DNA from: Mycolicibacterium sp. MU0050
GTDB lineage: Bacteria > Actinomycetota > Actinomycetes > Mycobacteriales > Mycobacteriaceae
Assembly: GCF_963378085.1 (NCBI RefSeq)
Contig: NZ_OY726395.1
Span: 1,984,001-2,048,000 of the forward strand
Direction of reading: 5' to 3'
Length of the DNA: 64,000 bases
Position numbers and translations under genes: made by a program. Below, one piece after another: positions 27,101 through 36,771 of the stretch (position 1 is its first letter; each line of letters opens with the position of its first letter). The notes under the pieces were generated by a model. The model saw only the letters and a list, made by a program, of their open reading frames with translations. It ran no database searches and was not told the DNA's origin.

Positions 27101-28872
27101 GAGTCTGCTGAATTAATCCCGCGTGGCGGACCCAGTTGTGCTGGGGTTTTGGGGACAATTGGTGAGTGCAGGGTCGCTCTGAGGATCAGCGTGAGTTGTT
27201 GGATGCCGAATCGGTTGCGGGGCATCTTCTGAAGTCCGACAGCGTGTTCGCGTTTCTGGCTGCCCATCGACGCGAGTTGTTTCCCGAGGAGATGTTCGCC
27301 GATCTGTTCCCGTCGCGGCGGGGACGTCCCAGTGTGCCGGCCGAGGTGATGGCTTCGGTGATCACGTTGCAGGCCTTACACGGTTTCTCCGATAACGAGA
27401 CCGTCGATGCGGTGACCTTCGATCTGCGGTGGAAAGCCGCGTGCGGGCTACCGATCACCGCCGGGGCGTTCCATTCGACGACGTTGACCTACTGGCGGCG
27501 CCGGTTGGCGGCCTCGGACCGCCCGAACCGCATCTTCGAGGCCGTCAAAGCTGTCGTGGCGGCCACCGGTGCGCTGGCGGGCAAGACACGACGAGCCTTG
27601 GATTCGACGATCCTTGACGATGCGGTGGCCACCCAGGACACCGTGACCCAGTTGATCGGGGCGATCCGCCGGGTCCGTCGCGAGGTCCCCGGTGCCGGGG
27701 AGGTCATCGCCGCCCAGTGCGGCGCCCATGATTACGACGACCCGGGTAAACCATCGATCACCTGGGATGACGCCGCCGCGCGTGCAGCGTTGGTGGACGC
27801 CCTGGTCGGCGATGCCCACCGCCTGTTGGGGCATCTGCCCGAGCAGGAACTCGGCGCCCGCGCTGCCGAGGCGGTGGCGTTGTTGGCGTTGATCGCCGGC
27901 CAGGATGTCGAACCCGTCGACGATTCTGATGGCACCGACGGGCGGTGGCGTATCGCGCAACGGGTGGCTGCGGATCGGGTGATCTCTACCGTCGATCCTG
28001 AGGCCCGTCACGCCCACAAGACGGTGCATCGTCGCCAGGACGGCTTCAAAGCCCACATCGCGGTGGAGCCGGACACCGGCATCATCACCGACTGCGCTTT
28101 GACCAAGGCCAGCGGCCCCGACACCCACGACTCGGCAGTGGCCGCGCAGCTGCTCGCCGGGGAAGATGCGCCAGTGACGGTGCTGGGTGATTCGGCCTAC
28201 GGCAGCGGCGAATTTCGTGCGCATCTGGCCGAGGCCAAGCATGTCGATCGGGTTAAGTCCGCGCCGGTGCGCTCGGCGGTCGCCGGGGGTTTCACCGTCG
28301 ATGACTTCGCTATCGATCACCGCAACAAGACGGCAACCTGTCCGGCCGCGCTGACCCGCCCCATCACCGCCTCTGGCAGCGTCACCTTCGGTGCCGCGTG
28401 CCGCGGATGCCGATTGCGGGCACAGTGCACCACCAGTCACGGCGGTCGCAGCCTCACCCTGCGGCCCTACGATGCTCTCCAGCGGGCAGCGCGCAAAGAA
28501 TCGCGAAAACCGGACTGGCTCAACGAATATCGCACTCACCGGCCCATGGTGGAGCGGACCATTGCCTGGCTAGCTCGAGGCAACCGTAAAGTCCGCTACC
28601 GCGGCGTCACCAAGAACGATCACTGGCTGCACCACCGCGCCGCCGCGGTGAACCTGCGACGCTTGATCACCCTGGGATTGACCCACACCGGTGCCCACTG
28701 GGCCATCGCCTGACCCCCGCCACCAGACCTTTGCGGGCACAAGCACCATCCACCACGCTCAACACGGCCCGCGATGGCCCCACAAAAAGTCGACCGCCGA
28801 ACCCGACCGAACCCACCGGCCACACAGCGCTTCGAGGCACCCCACCCCAAACACCCCTAATTCAGCAGACTC
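27101..28872 (+). mobile_element. Complete IS1182-family insertion sequence (1772 bp)
   Basis: Terminal inverted repeats GAGTCTGCTGAATTA (27101-27115) and its exact complement (28858-28872) are flanked by the palindromic 4-mer CTAG on both sides. One intact transposase gene fills the element; the 159 bases from its stop to the right end hold no other gene. The perfect repeats and open frame suggest a recent insertion. It separates the small coiled-coil gene from the SOUL gene, with the transposase facing the other way. Confidence 0.94.
27166..28713 (+). CDS. IS1182-family transposase
   Basis: 515 residues from GTG 27166. The N-terminal DUF772 region (FAFLAAHRRELFPEEMFADLFP, GRPSVPAEVMASVITLQALHGFSDNETVDAVTFDLRWKAA split by the usual loop) is followed by a DDE domain with KTRRALDSTILDDAV (Asp), TVLGDSAYGSGEFRAHL (Asp) and a late Glu in MVERTIAWLARGNRKVRYRG. 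A Cys cluster (AACRGCRLRAQC) typical of the family precedes it. Intact. Confidence 0.95.
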   Translation: MQGRSEDQRELLDAESVAGHLLKSDSVFAFLAAHRRELFPEEMFADLFPSRRGRPSVPAEVMASVITLQALHGFSDNETVDAVTFDLRWKAACGLPITAGAFHSTTLTYWRRRLAASDRPNRIFEAVKAVVAATGALAGKTRRALDSTILDDAVATQDTVTQLIGAIRRVRREVPGAGEVIAAQCGAHDYDDPGKPSITWDDAAARAALVDALVGDAHRLLGHLPEQELGARAAEAVALLALIAGQDVEPVDDSDGTDGRWRIAQRVAADRVISTVDPEARHAHKTVHRRQDGFKAHIAVEPDTGIITDCALTKASGPDTHDSAVAAQLLAGEDAPVTVLGDSAYGSGEFRAHLAEAKHVDRVKSAPVRSAVAGGFTVDDFAIDHRNKTATCPAALTRPITASGSVTFGAACRGCRLRAQCTTSHGGRSLTLRPYDALQRAARKESRKPDWLNEYRTHRPMVERTIAWLARGNRKVRYRGVTKNDHWLHHRAAAVNLRRLITLGLTHTGAHWAIA

Positions 28873-28876
28873 CTAG
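28873..28876. repeat. Right CTAG target duplication, overlapping a stop codon
   Basis: CTAG after the right inverted repeat. Read on the minus strand its last three bases are the TAG stop (28875-28873) of the adjacent coiled-coil gene. Confidence 0.85.
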
Positions 28877-29259
28877 TCCAATTCGGCGAGCGCCCTGCGG
28901 GCGGCCTCCAGCTCGGCTTCCAGCGCGTTGACCCGAGCCGCCTGCTGGGCACGGGCCTCCTCGATCACCTGGTTGATCGGGGTGGACAGGTCCTCGTGGA
29001 GCTCCTGGGCGGCTCGGGACACGGCGGCGGCGGCCACCGCGAGGTTGCGGGCCAGGTAGGTGGAGCCCTGTTTCAGTTCCGCGCGCCACTCGCCGTCGGC
29101 GGTGCCGGTGACCTTCAGCGTCAGCTCGAGCGTCTTGGCCTTCCGTCCGCCTGCCTTCTTGGCCGGGGTCTTGGTCTTGTCGGTTGGAGCGTCGATGGCC
29201 GGCACGGCGGGGGAGTCTGGCACCGGAGTGGGCGCGGGCATCAGGGTGTCTACGGTCAT
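28873..29259 (-). CDS. Small Lys/Pro-rich and coiled-coil protein (DUF6319-like)
   Basis: 128 residues. The N-terminal 45 are Pro/Ala/Lys-rich and disordered (PAKKAGGRKAKT), the middle is a small beta region (LELTLKVTGTADGEWRAEL), and the C-terminus is a long helix (EARAQQAARVNALEAELEAARRALAELD) that should form a coiled coil. Similar to a mycobacterial family I remember as DUF6319, but I am not certain of the number. The stop TAG lies inside the CTAG duplication, so the IS insertion left the protein intact. GAGGAGCACCG precedes the start. Confidence 0.72.
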   Translation of the reverse strand: MTVDTLMPAPTPVPDSPAVPAIDAPTDKTKTPAKKAGGRKAKTLELTLKVTGTADGEWRAELKQGSTYLARNLAVAAAAVSRAAQELHEDLSTPINQVIEEARAQQAARVNALEAELEAARRALAELD

Positions 29260-29441
29260 CGTGCGGTGCTCCTCGTTGACGTGGAGTGGACTGACATCGG
29301 TACCCGATTAGAACACACGTTCGACTTGCGGCCAAGCGGTGGGCGGGCCAAGGCTACCGTGCGGTCCGGCGAAACCTCCTTTGCGGCAGGGTTTTTCGCG
29401 CGGACGCGGCCACCGGCGCTGCGCGTGTCGCGCCCGACGGG

Positions 29442-30263
29442 TCAGACGATCCGCTTGCCGCGCCGCGCCCGGGCGCGCATGTCCCACAGATAGAGCTGAT
29501 AGCCCAGCAGCCAGGTCCGATGCGGGATCAGCCGGTCGGCCAACCGCAGCGCCGCCAGCAGCCACTCGAACCGCTGTTGCGCGGCGGTACCCCAGGGCAG
29601 CGCCATCATGGCGCGGAACTCGGCGGGCAGAAAGCCCGTCGTGGCAAACAGATTGAACCGGCCCGCGGTGGCGCGCACCGGCCACGGCAGGAACGCCATC
29701 GATGCCACCCCGCGCAGGTGGTCGCGCACCGGCGGGTCGATCTGGAGTTCGTCCAGGCTGCGCTTCCAGTACTCGTCGAACGCGAGGCGGTCGGCGGGCC
29801 ACATGTCGTCGCGGACCTGCAGGGTGGTGCCCACCCGGCGGGCGTCTTGGTAGACAGCGTCGGCGGCCGCCTCGTCGAGCGGGCCGTAGAGAAACTCGTG
29901 TTGGTCGACGTAGTACCGATACAGGCAGGCCGCCACCCACAGCTGCAACTTGGGGTCAAAGGCGTTGTAGCGCACCGGCGATGACTCCCGCGAACGCACC
30001 TGGGCGTGCGCGGTGTCCACGGCGGCGCGGATCAGCTTCCGGTCCGCCTCGGTGCCCATGGTCGCCACGGCCAGATAGGTGCCGGTGGTGCGGGCCCGCT
30101 TGAACGGGTGCTTGTAGACGTTGCCGCTGTCGACGGGACTCTCGAGGACGCCGTAGCCGACGCCGGGCAGCGCCAGTTGCATGATCACGTTGGCCGCCGG
30201 CAGCAGCGCCGCTGCCGGATTGAGCAGGTCGACCACCCGCGTCGGCCGCTTCACTGGGCTCAT
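29442..30263 (-). CDS. Oxygenase MpaB-family protein (DUF2236, Rv2237-type)
   Basis: 273 residues from ATG 30263 ([19 protein letters not shown]). Helical protein of the ER-bound oxygenase MpaB/MpaB'/latex-clearing family; the conserved set includes [43 protein letters not shown] (His as likely heme ligand) and the [12 protein letters not shown] segment. Family members bind b-type heme and oxidise diverse substrates; the substrate here is unknown. Upstream 182 bp to the next gene hold nothing recognisable. Divergent from cobD by 36 bp. Confidence 0.78.
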   Translation of the reverse strand: MSPVKRPTRVVDLLNPAAALLPAANVIMQLALPGVGYGVLESPVDSGNVYKHPFKRARTTGTYLAVATMGTEADRKLIRAAVDTAHAQVRSRESSPVRYNAFDPKLQLWVAACLYRYYVDQHEFLYGPLDEAAADAVYQDARRVGTTLQVRDDMWPADRLAFDEYWKRSLDELQIDPPVRDHLRGVASMAFLPWPVRATAGRFNLFATTGFLPAEFRAMMALPWGTAAQQRFEWLLAALRLADRLIPHRTWLLGYQLYLWDMRARARRGKRIV

Positions 30264-30299
30264 GTCACCGAGTAGACCACCTATGAGACGCTGCTGAGG

Positions 30300-31283
30300 A
30301 TGAATCCGCCCAGAACCCGCGCGCGGGTTGCCGGTGTTCTCCTCGGGTACCTCGCCGACCTGACGTTCGCGGATCCGCGTCGCGCGCACCCGGTCGCCGG
30401 CTTCGGAGGCGCCGCGGTCGCGCTGGAACGGCTCACCTACCGCGACAACCGGATCGCCGGCGCGGCGCACGTGGCGATCTTGCTGGGCGGGCTGGGCCTG
30501 AGCGCGGCGTGGGCCGCCCGCCATGCGGGCCGGCAGGGCACGACGGGAACGACGGCGGCGGTGGCGGCCGCGACCTGGGTGGCCCTCGGTGGAACGTCGC
30601 TGGCGCGCACCGGCACCGCCATGGCCGATCTGCTCGATGCCGGAGACCTCGACGGCGCCCGGGCGCTGCTGCCCTCGTTGTGCGGACGGGACCCACAGTC
30701 CCTGGACGCCGACGGACTGACCCGGGCCGCGCTGGAATCCGTGGCAGAGAACACCTCCGATGCGCAGGTGGCTCCGGTGCTGTGGGCCGCGGTCGGTGCG
30801 GCGCCGGCGGTGCTGCTCTACCGGGGCGCCAACACGCTGGATGCGATGGTCGGACACCGTTCCCCGCGCTATGCCCGATTCGGTTGGGCGGCAGCACGAC
30901 TCGACGACGCCGCGAACTATCTCGCGGCGCGGGTGGCGGGCGCGTTGACCGTCGTCTGCGCCCCGCTGGTTGGGGGATCGGCGGCCGGCGCGGCACGGGC
31001 CTGGCGCCGCGATGCCCGTCGGCACCCGAGTCCCAATGCGGGGGTTGTGGAGGCGGCGTTCGCGGGGGCGCTGGGGGTGCAGCTCGGCGGGCCCACCCGG
31101 TATCGCCACGAATTGCAGCTGCGGCCAACCCTCGGCGACGGTCCCGGCCCGGGCGTAGCCGACCTGCGCCGCGGTGTCGCGTTGTCGCGCTGCGTGCAGG
31201 GCGCGGCGGCGCTGACCGCGGCCGCGCTGGCCGGGCTCAGCGGCGCCGGCCGTACCGGTCGGCGAGTTTGTCCTCGACGGTGA
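30300..31283 (+). CDS. cobD: Adenosylcobinamide-phosphate synthase CobD/CbiB
   Basis: 327 residues with several membrane helices. Recognised by [21 protein letters not shown] (15-35), [42 protein letters not shown] (split by usual loops, about 146-187) and [20 protein letters not shown]. It joins aminopropanol phosphate to cobyric acid in cobalamin synthesis. The 3' end overlaps the end of the convergent SURF1 gene by 47 bp. Confidence 0.9.
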   Translation: MNPPRTRARVAGVLLGYLADLTFADPRRAHPVAGFGGAAVALERLTYRDNRIAGAAHVAILLGGLGLSAAWAARHAGRQGTTGTTAAVAAATWVALGGTSLARTGTAMADLLDAGDLDGARALLPSLCGRDPQSLDADGLTRAALESVAENTSDAQVAPVLWAAVGAAPAVLLYRGANTLDAMVGHRSPRYARFGWAAARLDDAANYLAARVAGALTVVCAPLVGGSAAGAARAWRRDARRHPSPNAGVVEAAFAGALGVQLGGPTRYRHELQLRPTLGDGPGPGVADLRRGVALSRCVQGAAALTAAALAGLSGAGRTGRRVCPRR

Positions 31284-32052
31284 CCGGCTGCTCCGGCCCG
31301 TCCTCGGCCGGCCGCGCGGCGCGGTCGCGGCGGCGCGCCTTTACCTCGCTGTAGACGAAGTACCCGAGCCCGATCGGGGCCAGGATGCCGAAGGCGATCC
31401 ATTGGATGCCGTAGGACAGGAACGGCCCGGCATCCAGGTGCGGCAGGCCGCGCACCGTCAACGCCCCGGGCTGATCCGGCGTCAGCTGCAGGTATGACCC
31501 GGTCAGCGGGACACCGAACAGCGGGGCGAGCTGCGCGGTGTCGATGGAATAGACCTGCTGCGACCCGCCCTCGTTCAGCGGGGCGCGGCTCGCCGTCTCG
31601 CTGTCACGCAGCCGCGCGGACAGGGTCACCTCGCCGGCCGGGGCCGGCTCGATGTCCGGCACCCCGGAGCCCTGCACGGGACGCACGTAGCCCCGGTTCA
31701 CCAGGACCGTGGGCCCGTCGTTCACCACGAACGGGGTGAGCACCTCGTAGGCGGCCTCGCCTTCGATCACCCGAAGCCGGGCCAGGATCTGCTTGTCCAC
31801 CAGGTAGTGCCCGGTCGCGGTGACCCGGCGCCACTGCGCGTCGGGCGCCGCCGAATCCTGCTGCGGCAGAAAGTCCGTCACCGGCACCGGGTCGGCCTGC
31901 ACCGACTCGCTGATCTGCTGGTTCTCCCGCGAGGTCTGGGTGTTCTTGCCGAGCTGCCACGGGGCCAGCACCGTAAAACACAGGTAGGCGAACGCCAGGG
32001 CCACGACCGCCAACGCGATCCAGCCCGGACGCAACCACGCCGGCCACTTCAC
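31237..32052 (-). CDS. SURF1 family protein (cytochrome oxidase assembly)
   Basis: 271 residues. Two membrane segments frame the protein, at about 11-30 ([18 protein letters not shown]) and about 210-235 ([17 protein letters not shown]), with an extracytoplasmic domain between them holding [19 protein letters not shown] and the usual SURF1 spacing. Involved in maturation of the aa3-type terminal oxidase, probably heme a insertion. Overlaps ptpA by 4 bp (ATGA). Confidence 0.9.
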   Translation of the reverse strand: MKWPAWLRPGWIALAVVALAFAYLCFTVLAPWQLGKNTQTSRENQQISESVQADPVPVTDFLPQQDSAAPDAQWRRVTATGHYLVDKQILARLRVIEGEAAYEVLTPFVVNDGPTVLVNRGYVRPVQGSGVPDIEPAPAGEVTLSARLRDSETASRAPLNEGGSQQVYSIDTAQLAPLFGVPLTGSYLQLTPDQPGALTVRGLPHLDAGPFLSYGIQWIAFGILAPIGLGYFVYSEVKARRRDRAARPAEDGPEQPVTVEDKLADRYGRRR

Positions 32053-32537
32053 GGCGCGTGGCCCGCCAGTCGCTCGTCGACCCAGCCGTGCAGACCGGGC
32101 AGGGCGGCCTCGATGACGGTGAACACGTCCTCGAAGTCGCTCAGATCGCCGTAGTAGGGGTCCTCGACGTCCTCGGGATGCCGGGGCGACCGCGGATCGA
32201 ACCCGCGCAGCATCCGGGCCCGCTCGGGTTCGACGCCCAGCTGGGTGAGCAGCCGCATGTGGTTGCGGCCCAGCGCGACCACCAGGTCGGCGCTCAGATG
32301 GTCGTCGTCGACCTGGGCGGCGACGTGGTCGGTGGGGTAGCCGTGGGTCTCCAGGACCTTCCGGGCCCGGCCGTCGGCCCCGTCGCCGGCATGCCAGCCG
32401 CCGGTGCCCGCGCTGCTGACCCGCACCCGGTCGGCCAGACCGCGCTCGGCGATCTGCTGGGCGAACATCTTCTCCGCCATCGGGGAGCGGCAGATGTTTC
32501 CCGAGCAGACGAAGGTGACGTGCAGGCGGTCAGACAC
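32049..32537 (-). CDS. ptpA: Low-molecular-weight protein tyrosine phosphatase PtpA
   Basis: 162 residues. The P-loop CSGNICRSPMAE places the nucleophile at Cys11 and Arg at 17; the general acid is in VEDPYYGD. In M. tuberculosis PtpA is secreted into macrophages and blocks phagosome maturation; in a free-living species a role in the cell is more likely. It follows the ptkA-like gene with an 8-bp overlap, as the kinase/phosphatase pair does in tuberculosis. Confidence 0.93.
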   Translation of the reverse strand: MSDRLHVTFVCSGNICRSPMAEKMFAQQIAERGLADRVRVSSAGTGGWHAGDGADGRARKVLETHGYPTDHVAAQVDDDHLSADLVVALGRNHMRLLTQLGVEPERARMLRGFDPRSPRHPEDVEDPYYGDLSDFEDVFTVIEAALPGLHGWVDERLAGHAP

Positions 32538-33204
32538 CGAGCACCTCGCGCAGCGCGGACACGTCCTCGACCAGGCTCGGGGCCGGTTCGTCCGCGGTGA
32601 AGTCGTCGCGGCCGTAGCCCCAGCCGACGACCACGGTGTCGATGCCGTGGGCGGCGGCGCCCTCGACGTCGTGCAGCCGGTCGCCGACCATCAGCACCCG
32701 CTCGGGCAACGGCTGCAGCTGGGCGATCGCGTGGGCCACCACGTCGGCCTTCAGCGCCCGCACGCCGTCGGGGCTGGCCCCGGCGATGACATCGAAGAAC
32801 TCGTCGAGCCCGAAGTGCGCCAGGATGCGCTGGGCCGTCGGCTCGGCCTTGGACGTCGCCACGGCCAGGCGCACGCCGGCGGCCCGCAGGTCGGTCAGCA
32901 ACTCCTCGATACCGTCGAACGGGGTGTTCATCGCCCAGCCGCGCGACACGTAGTCGGCCCGGTAGGCCGCGATCGCCTCGTCGGTGCGCTCACCCAGCCC
33001 GAGGGAGGCCAGCGTGTGATGCATGGGCGGGCCGATGATCCGGCTCACCAGGTCACCGTCCGGTACCGGCGCTCCGACCTGCTCCAATGCGTGGCGGAAG
33101 CTCGCGACGATGCCCTCGGCGGAGTCGGTGAGCGTGCCGTCGAGGTCGAAGATCACGAGTTGGGGTTGTTGGGTGCGCAGCGGGGTCGGGGCCAGTTCGG
33201 TCAC
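32530..33204 (-). CDS. ptkA: HAD-superfamily hydrolase, PtkA-like
   Basis: 224 residues from GTG 33204. HAD motifs: DLDGTLTDS (21-29), VATSKAEPT (motif II region), the Lys before AD (ALKADVV) and [12 protein letters not shown] (motif IV). It looks like a phosphoglycolate phosphatase. The orthologue at this place in M. tuberculosis (Rv2232) was reported as tyrosine kinase PtkA, which phosphorylates PtpA. That protein has a longer disordered N-terminus that is absent here, so kinase activity is uncertain; a plain phosphatase is the alternative. Confidence 0.72.
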   Translation of the reverse strand: MTELAPTPLRTQQPQLVIFDLDGTLTDSAEGIVASFRHALEQVGAPVPDGDLVSRIIGPPMHHTLASLGLGERTDEAIAAYRADYVSRGWAMNTPFDGIEELLTDLRAAGVRLAVATSKAEPTAQRILAHFGLDEFFDVIAGASPDGVRALKADVVAHAIAQLQPLPERVLMVGDRLHDVEGAAAHGIDTVVVGWGYGRDDFTADEPAPSLVEDVSALREVLGV

Positions 33205-33247
33205 GCCCCCATTGTCCCCGATGTGCGGAGCACTACTGTTTGCAGGC

Positions 33248-34369
33248 GTGAGTGTGCGCCTTGCTGAGATCATCGAGGTGCTGGACGCCGCGTACCCGCC
33301 CCGGCTCGCGCAGTCCTGGGACTCGGTGGGTTTGGTCTGCGGTGATCCGGACGAACCGGTCGATTCGGTCACGGTCGCGGTCGACGCGACGGCCGCCGTC
33401 GTCGACGAGGTCCCCGAGCGTGGGCTGCTGCTGGCCCACCACCCGCTGCTGTTACGGGGGGTGGACACCGTCGCCGCCAGCACCCCCAAGGGCGCGCTGC
33501 TGCACCGGATGATCCGCACCGGTCGGGCCCTGTTCACCGCCCACACCAACGCCGACGCGGCGGCCCCCGGGGTCTCCGACGCCCTGGCCGAGGCGCTGGG
33601 GGCGACGGTCGAGGACGTGCTGGACCCGGCACCGGGCGGGCCCGACCTGGACAAGTGGGTCATCTTCGCGCCGGTCGAGTCCGCCGAGGCGGTACGGGCG
33701 GCGGTGTTCGCCGCCGGTGCGGGGCAGATCGGGGACTACTCGTGCTGCAGCTGGGGCGTCACTGGCACCGGGCAGTTCCTGCCGCAGGACGGGGCGTCGC
33801 CGGCCATCGGCGAGGTCGGCACCGTCGAGCGGGTTCCCGAGGATCGCATCGAGGTGATCGCGCCCGCCGGCATCCGGCCGCGGGTGCTCGCGGCGATGCG
33901 GGCCGCGCACCCCTACGAGGAGCCGGCCTTCGATGTCTTCGCCCTGGCGCCGCTGCCGGCCGGGGTCGGGATCGGGCGGATCGCGAGGCTGCCGGAGCCG
34001 ATGCCCCTGCGCGAGTTCGTCGCGCGGGTCGGCGCGGCCCTGCCGAGCACCGCGTGGGGGGTGCGCGCCACCGGCGCGCCCGACCTCGCGGTCTCGCGGT
34101 TGGCGGTCTGCGGCGGGGCGGGGGACTCCCTGCTCGACCGGGCAGCCGCCGCGGGGGTGCAGGCCTACCTCACCGCGGACCTGCGGCATCACCCCGCCGA
34201 CGAACACACCCGCCGGTCGGAGGTGGCGCTCATCGACGTGGCGCACTGGGCCAGCGAGTACCCGTGGTGCGCGCAGGCCGCCGGCCTGTTGACCGCCGAG
34301 TTCGGTGACGCGCTGCCGGTGCGGGTCAGCGACATCCGGACCGACCCCTGGACACTGGGAGTGAACTGA
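33248..34369 (+). CDS. Nif3-like dinuclear metal centre protein
   Basis: 373 residues from GTG 33248 ([13 protein letters not shown]). Metal ligands of the NIF3 family are visible: [10 protein letters not shown] (about 63-72), [17 protein letters not shown] (about 100-116) and, near the C-terminus, [10 protein letters not shown] (His, Glu). The inserted middle domain [12 protein letters not shown] (about 220-231) is the usual PII-like insertion. Exact activity unknown; related proteins act as hydrolases or metal chaperones. TGATG overlap with the next gene; divergent from ptkA by 43 bp. Confidence 0.85.
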   Translation: MSVRLAEIIEVLDAAYPPRLAQSWDSVGLVCGDPDEPVDSVTVAVDATAAVVDEVPERGLLLAHHPLLLRGVDTVAASTPKGALLHRMIRTGRALFTAHTNADAAAPGVSDALAEALGATVEDVLDPAPGGPDLDKWVIFAPVESAEAVRAAVFAAGAGQIGDYSCCSWGVTGTGQFLPQDGASPAIGEVGTVERVPEDRIEVIAPAGIRPRVLAAMRAAHPYEEPAFDVFALAPLPAGVGIGRIARLPEPMPLREFVARVGAALPSTAWGVRATGAPDLAVSRLAVCGGAGDSLLDRAAAAGVQAYLTADLRHHPADEHTRRSEVALIDVAHWASEYPWCAQAAGLLTAEFGDALPVRVSDIRTDPWTLGVN

Positions 34370-35097
34370 TGAAAGCCGATCTGTGGCAGCAGCGTTCGTT
34401 ACTCGAGATCGCCGAGTTGGACGCCGAGCTGGCCCGCCTGGCCCACCGGGCCGGCCACCTGCCCGAGCAGCAGCGCCTCGAGGAGGTGCAGGCCGAGCAC
34501 CAGGCCGCCCGGGACCGGCTGGCGGTGCTGCAGATCGCCGTCGAGGACATCGATCAGCAGGTGGCGCGGCTGGAATCCGAGATCGACGGGGTTCGCCAGC
34601 GCGAGGACCGGGACCGCGAGCTGCTCGCTTCCGCCAGCACGTCCGCTAAGCAACTCACCGAACTGCAGCACGAGTTGGAAACCCTGCAGCGTCGGCAAGC
34701 CTCGCTGGAGGATTCGCAGTTGGAGGTGATGGAGCGCCGCGAGGAACTCGAGCGTCAGGTGGCCGAGGAGTCGACCGGCATCGAGAAGCTCGACGCCGAG
34801 GTCGCCGAGGCCACTCGGGCGCGCGATGCGGCCCTGGCCGAAATCGAGAACATCCGCACCGAACGTACATCGCGGCGGGAAACGCTCACCGCCGGAGTCG
34901 ATTCCGAGCTGCTGGCGCTCTACGAGCAGCAGCGCGCGAAGTCAGGGATCGGCGCGGGGGCGCTGCAGGGGGGCCGCTGCGGGGCGTGCCGCATCGAGAT
35001 CGACCGCGGCGAACTGTCCCGAATTGCCGCGGCCGCCGACGAGGACGTGCTGCGCTGCCCCGAGTGCAGCGCAATCCTGTTGCGGGTCAAGGTATGA
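34369..35097 (+). CDS. Coiled-coil protein with C4-type zinc ribbon (Rv2229c-type)
   Basis: 242 residues. Residues about 5-175 are almost all heptad-like charged helix (RLEEVQAEHQAARDRLAVLQ and similar). The C-terminal zinc ribbon has CGAC and CPEC pairs (about 203-206 and 230-233). It belongs to the zf-RING_7/CdsZ-like family placed between nif3 and the RNase H gene in many actinobacteria, where a role in RNA or DNA metabolism is supposed. Coupled by TGATG to nif3 and ATGA to rnhA. Confidence 0.87.
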   Translation: MKADLWQQRSLLEIAELDAELARLAHRAGHLPEQQRLEEVQAEHQAARDRLAVLQIAVEDIDQQVARLESEIDGVRQREDRDRELLASASTSAKQLTELQHELETLQRRQASLEDSQLEVMERREELERQVAEESTGIEKLDAEVAEATRARDAALAEIENIRTERTSRRETLTAGVDSELLALYEQQRAKSGIGAGALQGGRCGACRIEIDRGELSRIAAAADEDVLRCPECSAILLRVKV

Positions 35098-36188
35098 GGG
35101 TTCTGCTGGAGGCCGACGGGGGCTCCCGGGGCAATCCCGGACCCGCCGGATTCGGCGCGGTGTTGTTCTCCGCGGACCGTGCCCTGGTACTGGCGGAGAA
35201 CAAGGCTGCCATCGGGGTGGCCACCAACAACGTCGCCGAGTACCGGGGCCTGATCGCGGGTCTGGCGGAGGCCGCCGACCTGGGCGCCACCGAGGTTTCG
35301 GTGGCGATGGATTCCAAGCTCGTCATCGAGCAGATGGCCGGGCGGTGGAAGGTCAAGAACGCGGCCCTGGCGGACTTGCACCGCCAGGCGCGTGAACTGG
35401 CCGCGCGGTTCGACCGAGTGGACTACCGCTGGATTCCGCGGGCGGACAACGCGCACGCCGACCGGCTGGCCAACGAGGCGATGGACGCCGCCGAGAAAAT
35501 CTCCGATACGGCTGTGCCGGAACAGGATTCGTCGTCGTCGGACAAGCCCGCCGCGCCCGGCTGGACCGGGGCGCGGGGGACGCCCACCCGGCTGCTGCTG
35601 CTGCGGCACGGTCAGACCGAACTGTCGGTGCAGCGCCGCTATTCCGGGCGCGGGAACCCGGAACTGACGGAGCTGGGCCGGCGTCAGGCCGAGGCCGCGG
35701 CGGCCCACCTGGCGAGCAAGGGCGGGATCTCGGCGGTGATCTCCTCGCCGCTGCAACGCGCCTACGACACGGCGGCCATCGCGGCGAAGGCGCTCGGATT
35801 GACGGTCAGCGTCGACGACGACCTGATCGAGACCGACTTCGGTGCCTGGGAGGGGCTGACGTTCAGTGAGGCCGGCGCGGCGGACCCGGAGCTGCACGGC
35901 CGCTGGCTGCGGGACACCAGCGTCACCCCACCCGGCGGGGAGAGCTTCGACGAGGTGCACAACCGGGTGCGACGCGCCCGCGCCCGGATCATCGCCGAGC
36001 ACGGCGATTCCACGGTGTTGGTGGTCTCGCACGTGACACCCATCAAGACGTTGTTGCGGATGGCGCTCGACGCCGGCCCGACCATCCTGTACCGCCTGCA
36101 CCTGGACCTCGCGTCGCTGTCGATCGCGGAGTTCTACTCCGACGGGCTGGCCTCCGTGCGGTTGGTCAACGACACGTCGTACCACTGA
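35094..36188 (+). CDS. Bifunctional RNase HI / CobC-like acid phosphatase (Rv2228c-type)
   Basis: 364 residues, a natural fusion. The N-terminal RNase HI domain (1 to about 125) has catalytic residues Asp8 (EADGGSRGNPG), Glu in NVAEYRGL, Asp in VAMDSKLV and Asp in PRADNAHADRLAN. A short acidic linker leads to a histidine phosphatase domain (about 165-360) with LLRHGQTELS, SSPLQRAYDTA and VVSHVTPIKTLL. The first part removes RNA from RNA-DNA hybrids; the second resembles alpha-ribazole phosphatase, which would fit the nearby cobD. Known fusion in mycobacteria. Confidence 0.94.
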   Translation: MRVLLEADGGSRGNPGPAGFGAVLFSADRALVLAENKAAIGVATNNVAEYRGLIAGLAEAADLGATEVSVAMDSKLVIEQMAGRWKVKNAALADLHRQARELAARFDRVDYRWIPRADNAHADRLANEAMDAAEKISDTAVPEQDSSSSDKPAAPGWTGARGTPTRLLLLRHGQTELSVQRRYSGRGNPELTELGRRQAEAAAAHLASKGGISAVISSPLQRAYDTAAIAAKALGLTVSVDDDLIETDFGAWEGLTFSEAGAADPELHGRWLRDTSVTPPGGESFDEVHNRVRRARARIIAEHGDSTVLVVSHVTPIKTLLRMALDAGPTILYRLHLDLASLSIAEFYSDGLASVRLVNDTSYH

Positions 36189-36198
36189 GCCGAGCGTC

Positions 36199-36771
36199 CT
36201 ACTTCTGCAGGTGAATCCGTTCGCCGTGCGGGCCCAGGATGGTGATGGCCTCGACGGGGCCGTCGACCGCGCCGAACCAGTGCGGCGTCCAGGTGCTGAA
36301 CTCGACGGCCTCGCCGGCGGTGATCGTGAAATCGCGGTCGCCGAGGATCAGCCGCATCCGGCCGGACAACACGTACATCCAGTCGTGGCCCTCATGGACC
36401 GGGAATTCGGCCGGCGGGGTGCGCCGTCGGGCGCTCACCCGAATCTTGAAGGCGTGCAACCCGGCCGCCGGCCCGTGACGGGTCAGCGGCCAATAGGTGA
36501 CGCCGTCGTGGGTCTGCGGGGTGCCGCGCACCCGCGGGTCGTGATGTTCGGGTTCGCGCAGCAGGTCGTCGGTGCTCACCGACAACGCCGCGGCCAGGCG
36601 CGGCAGATGGTCCAGGGCCAGGCGGCGCTTTCCGGACTCGAGCCGACTCAGTGTCGAGATGTCGATCTGGGCGCGCGAGGCCACCTCCTCGAGCGTCAGA
36701 TTCTGCTGGGTGCGCAACTCCCGTAGCCGGCGTCGCACGCGAAGGTCCACATCGTCGTGTTTTGCCGTCAT
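36199..36771 (-). CDS. XRE-type regulator with C-terminal cupin domain
   Basis: 190 residues from ATG 36771. HTH_XRE at about 10-66 (LRELRTQQNLTLEEVASRAQ, IDISTLSRLESGKRRLALDHL) and cupin_2 at about 110-185 (FPVHEGHDWMYVLSGRMRLILGD split across the beta strands; HW in TPHWFGAV). Such proteins sense a small ligand and often control a neighbouring divergent gene. Here the neighbour is a methyltransferase, 46 bp away, and the palindrome TGGCAAG-N4-CTTGCCA begins on the start codon. Confidence 0.88.
   Translation of the reverse strand: MTAKHDDVDLRVRRRLRELRTQQNLTLEEVASRAQIDISTLSRLESGKRRLALDHLPRLAAALSVSTDDLLREPEHHDPRVRGTPQTHDGVTYWPLTRHGPAAGLHAFKIRVSARRRTPPAEFPVHEGHDWMYVLSGRMRLILGDRDFTITAGEAVEFSTWTPHWFGAVDGPVEAITILGPHGERIHLQK

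Noticed and set aside
28714..28872. Passenger gene in the right end of the IS1182 element
   Set aside because: 159 bases with only short frames and the inverted repeat; nothing supports a gene.
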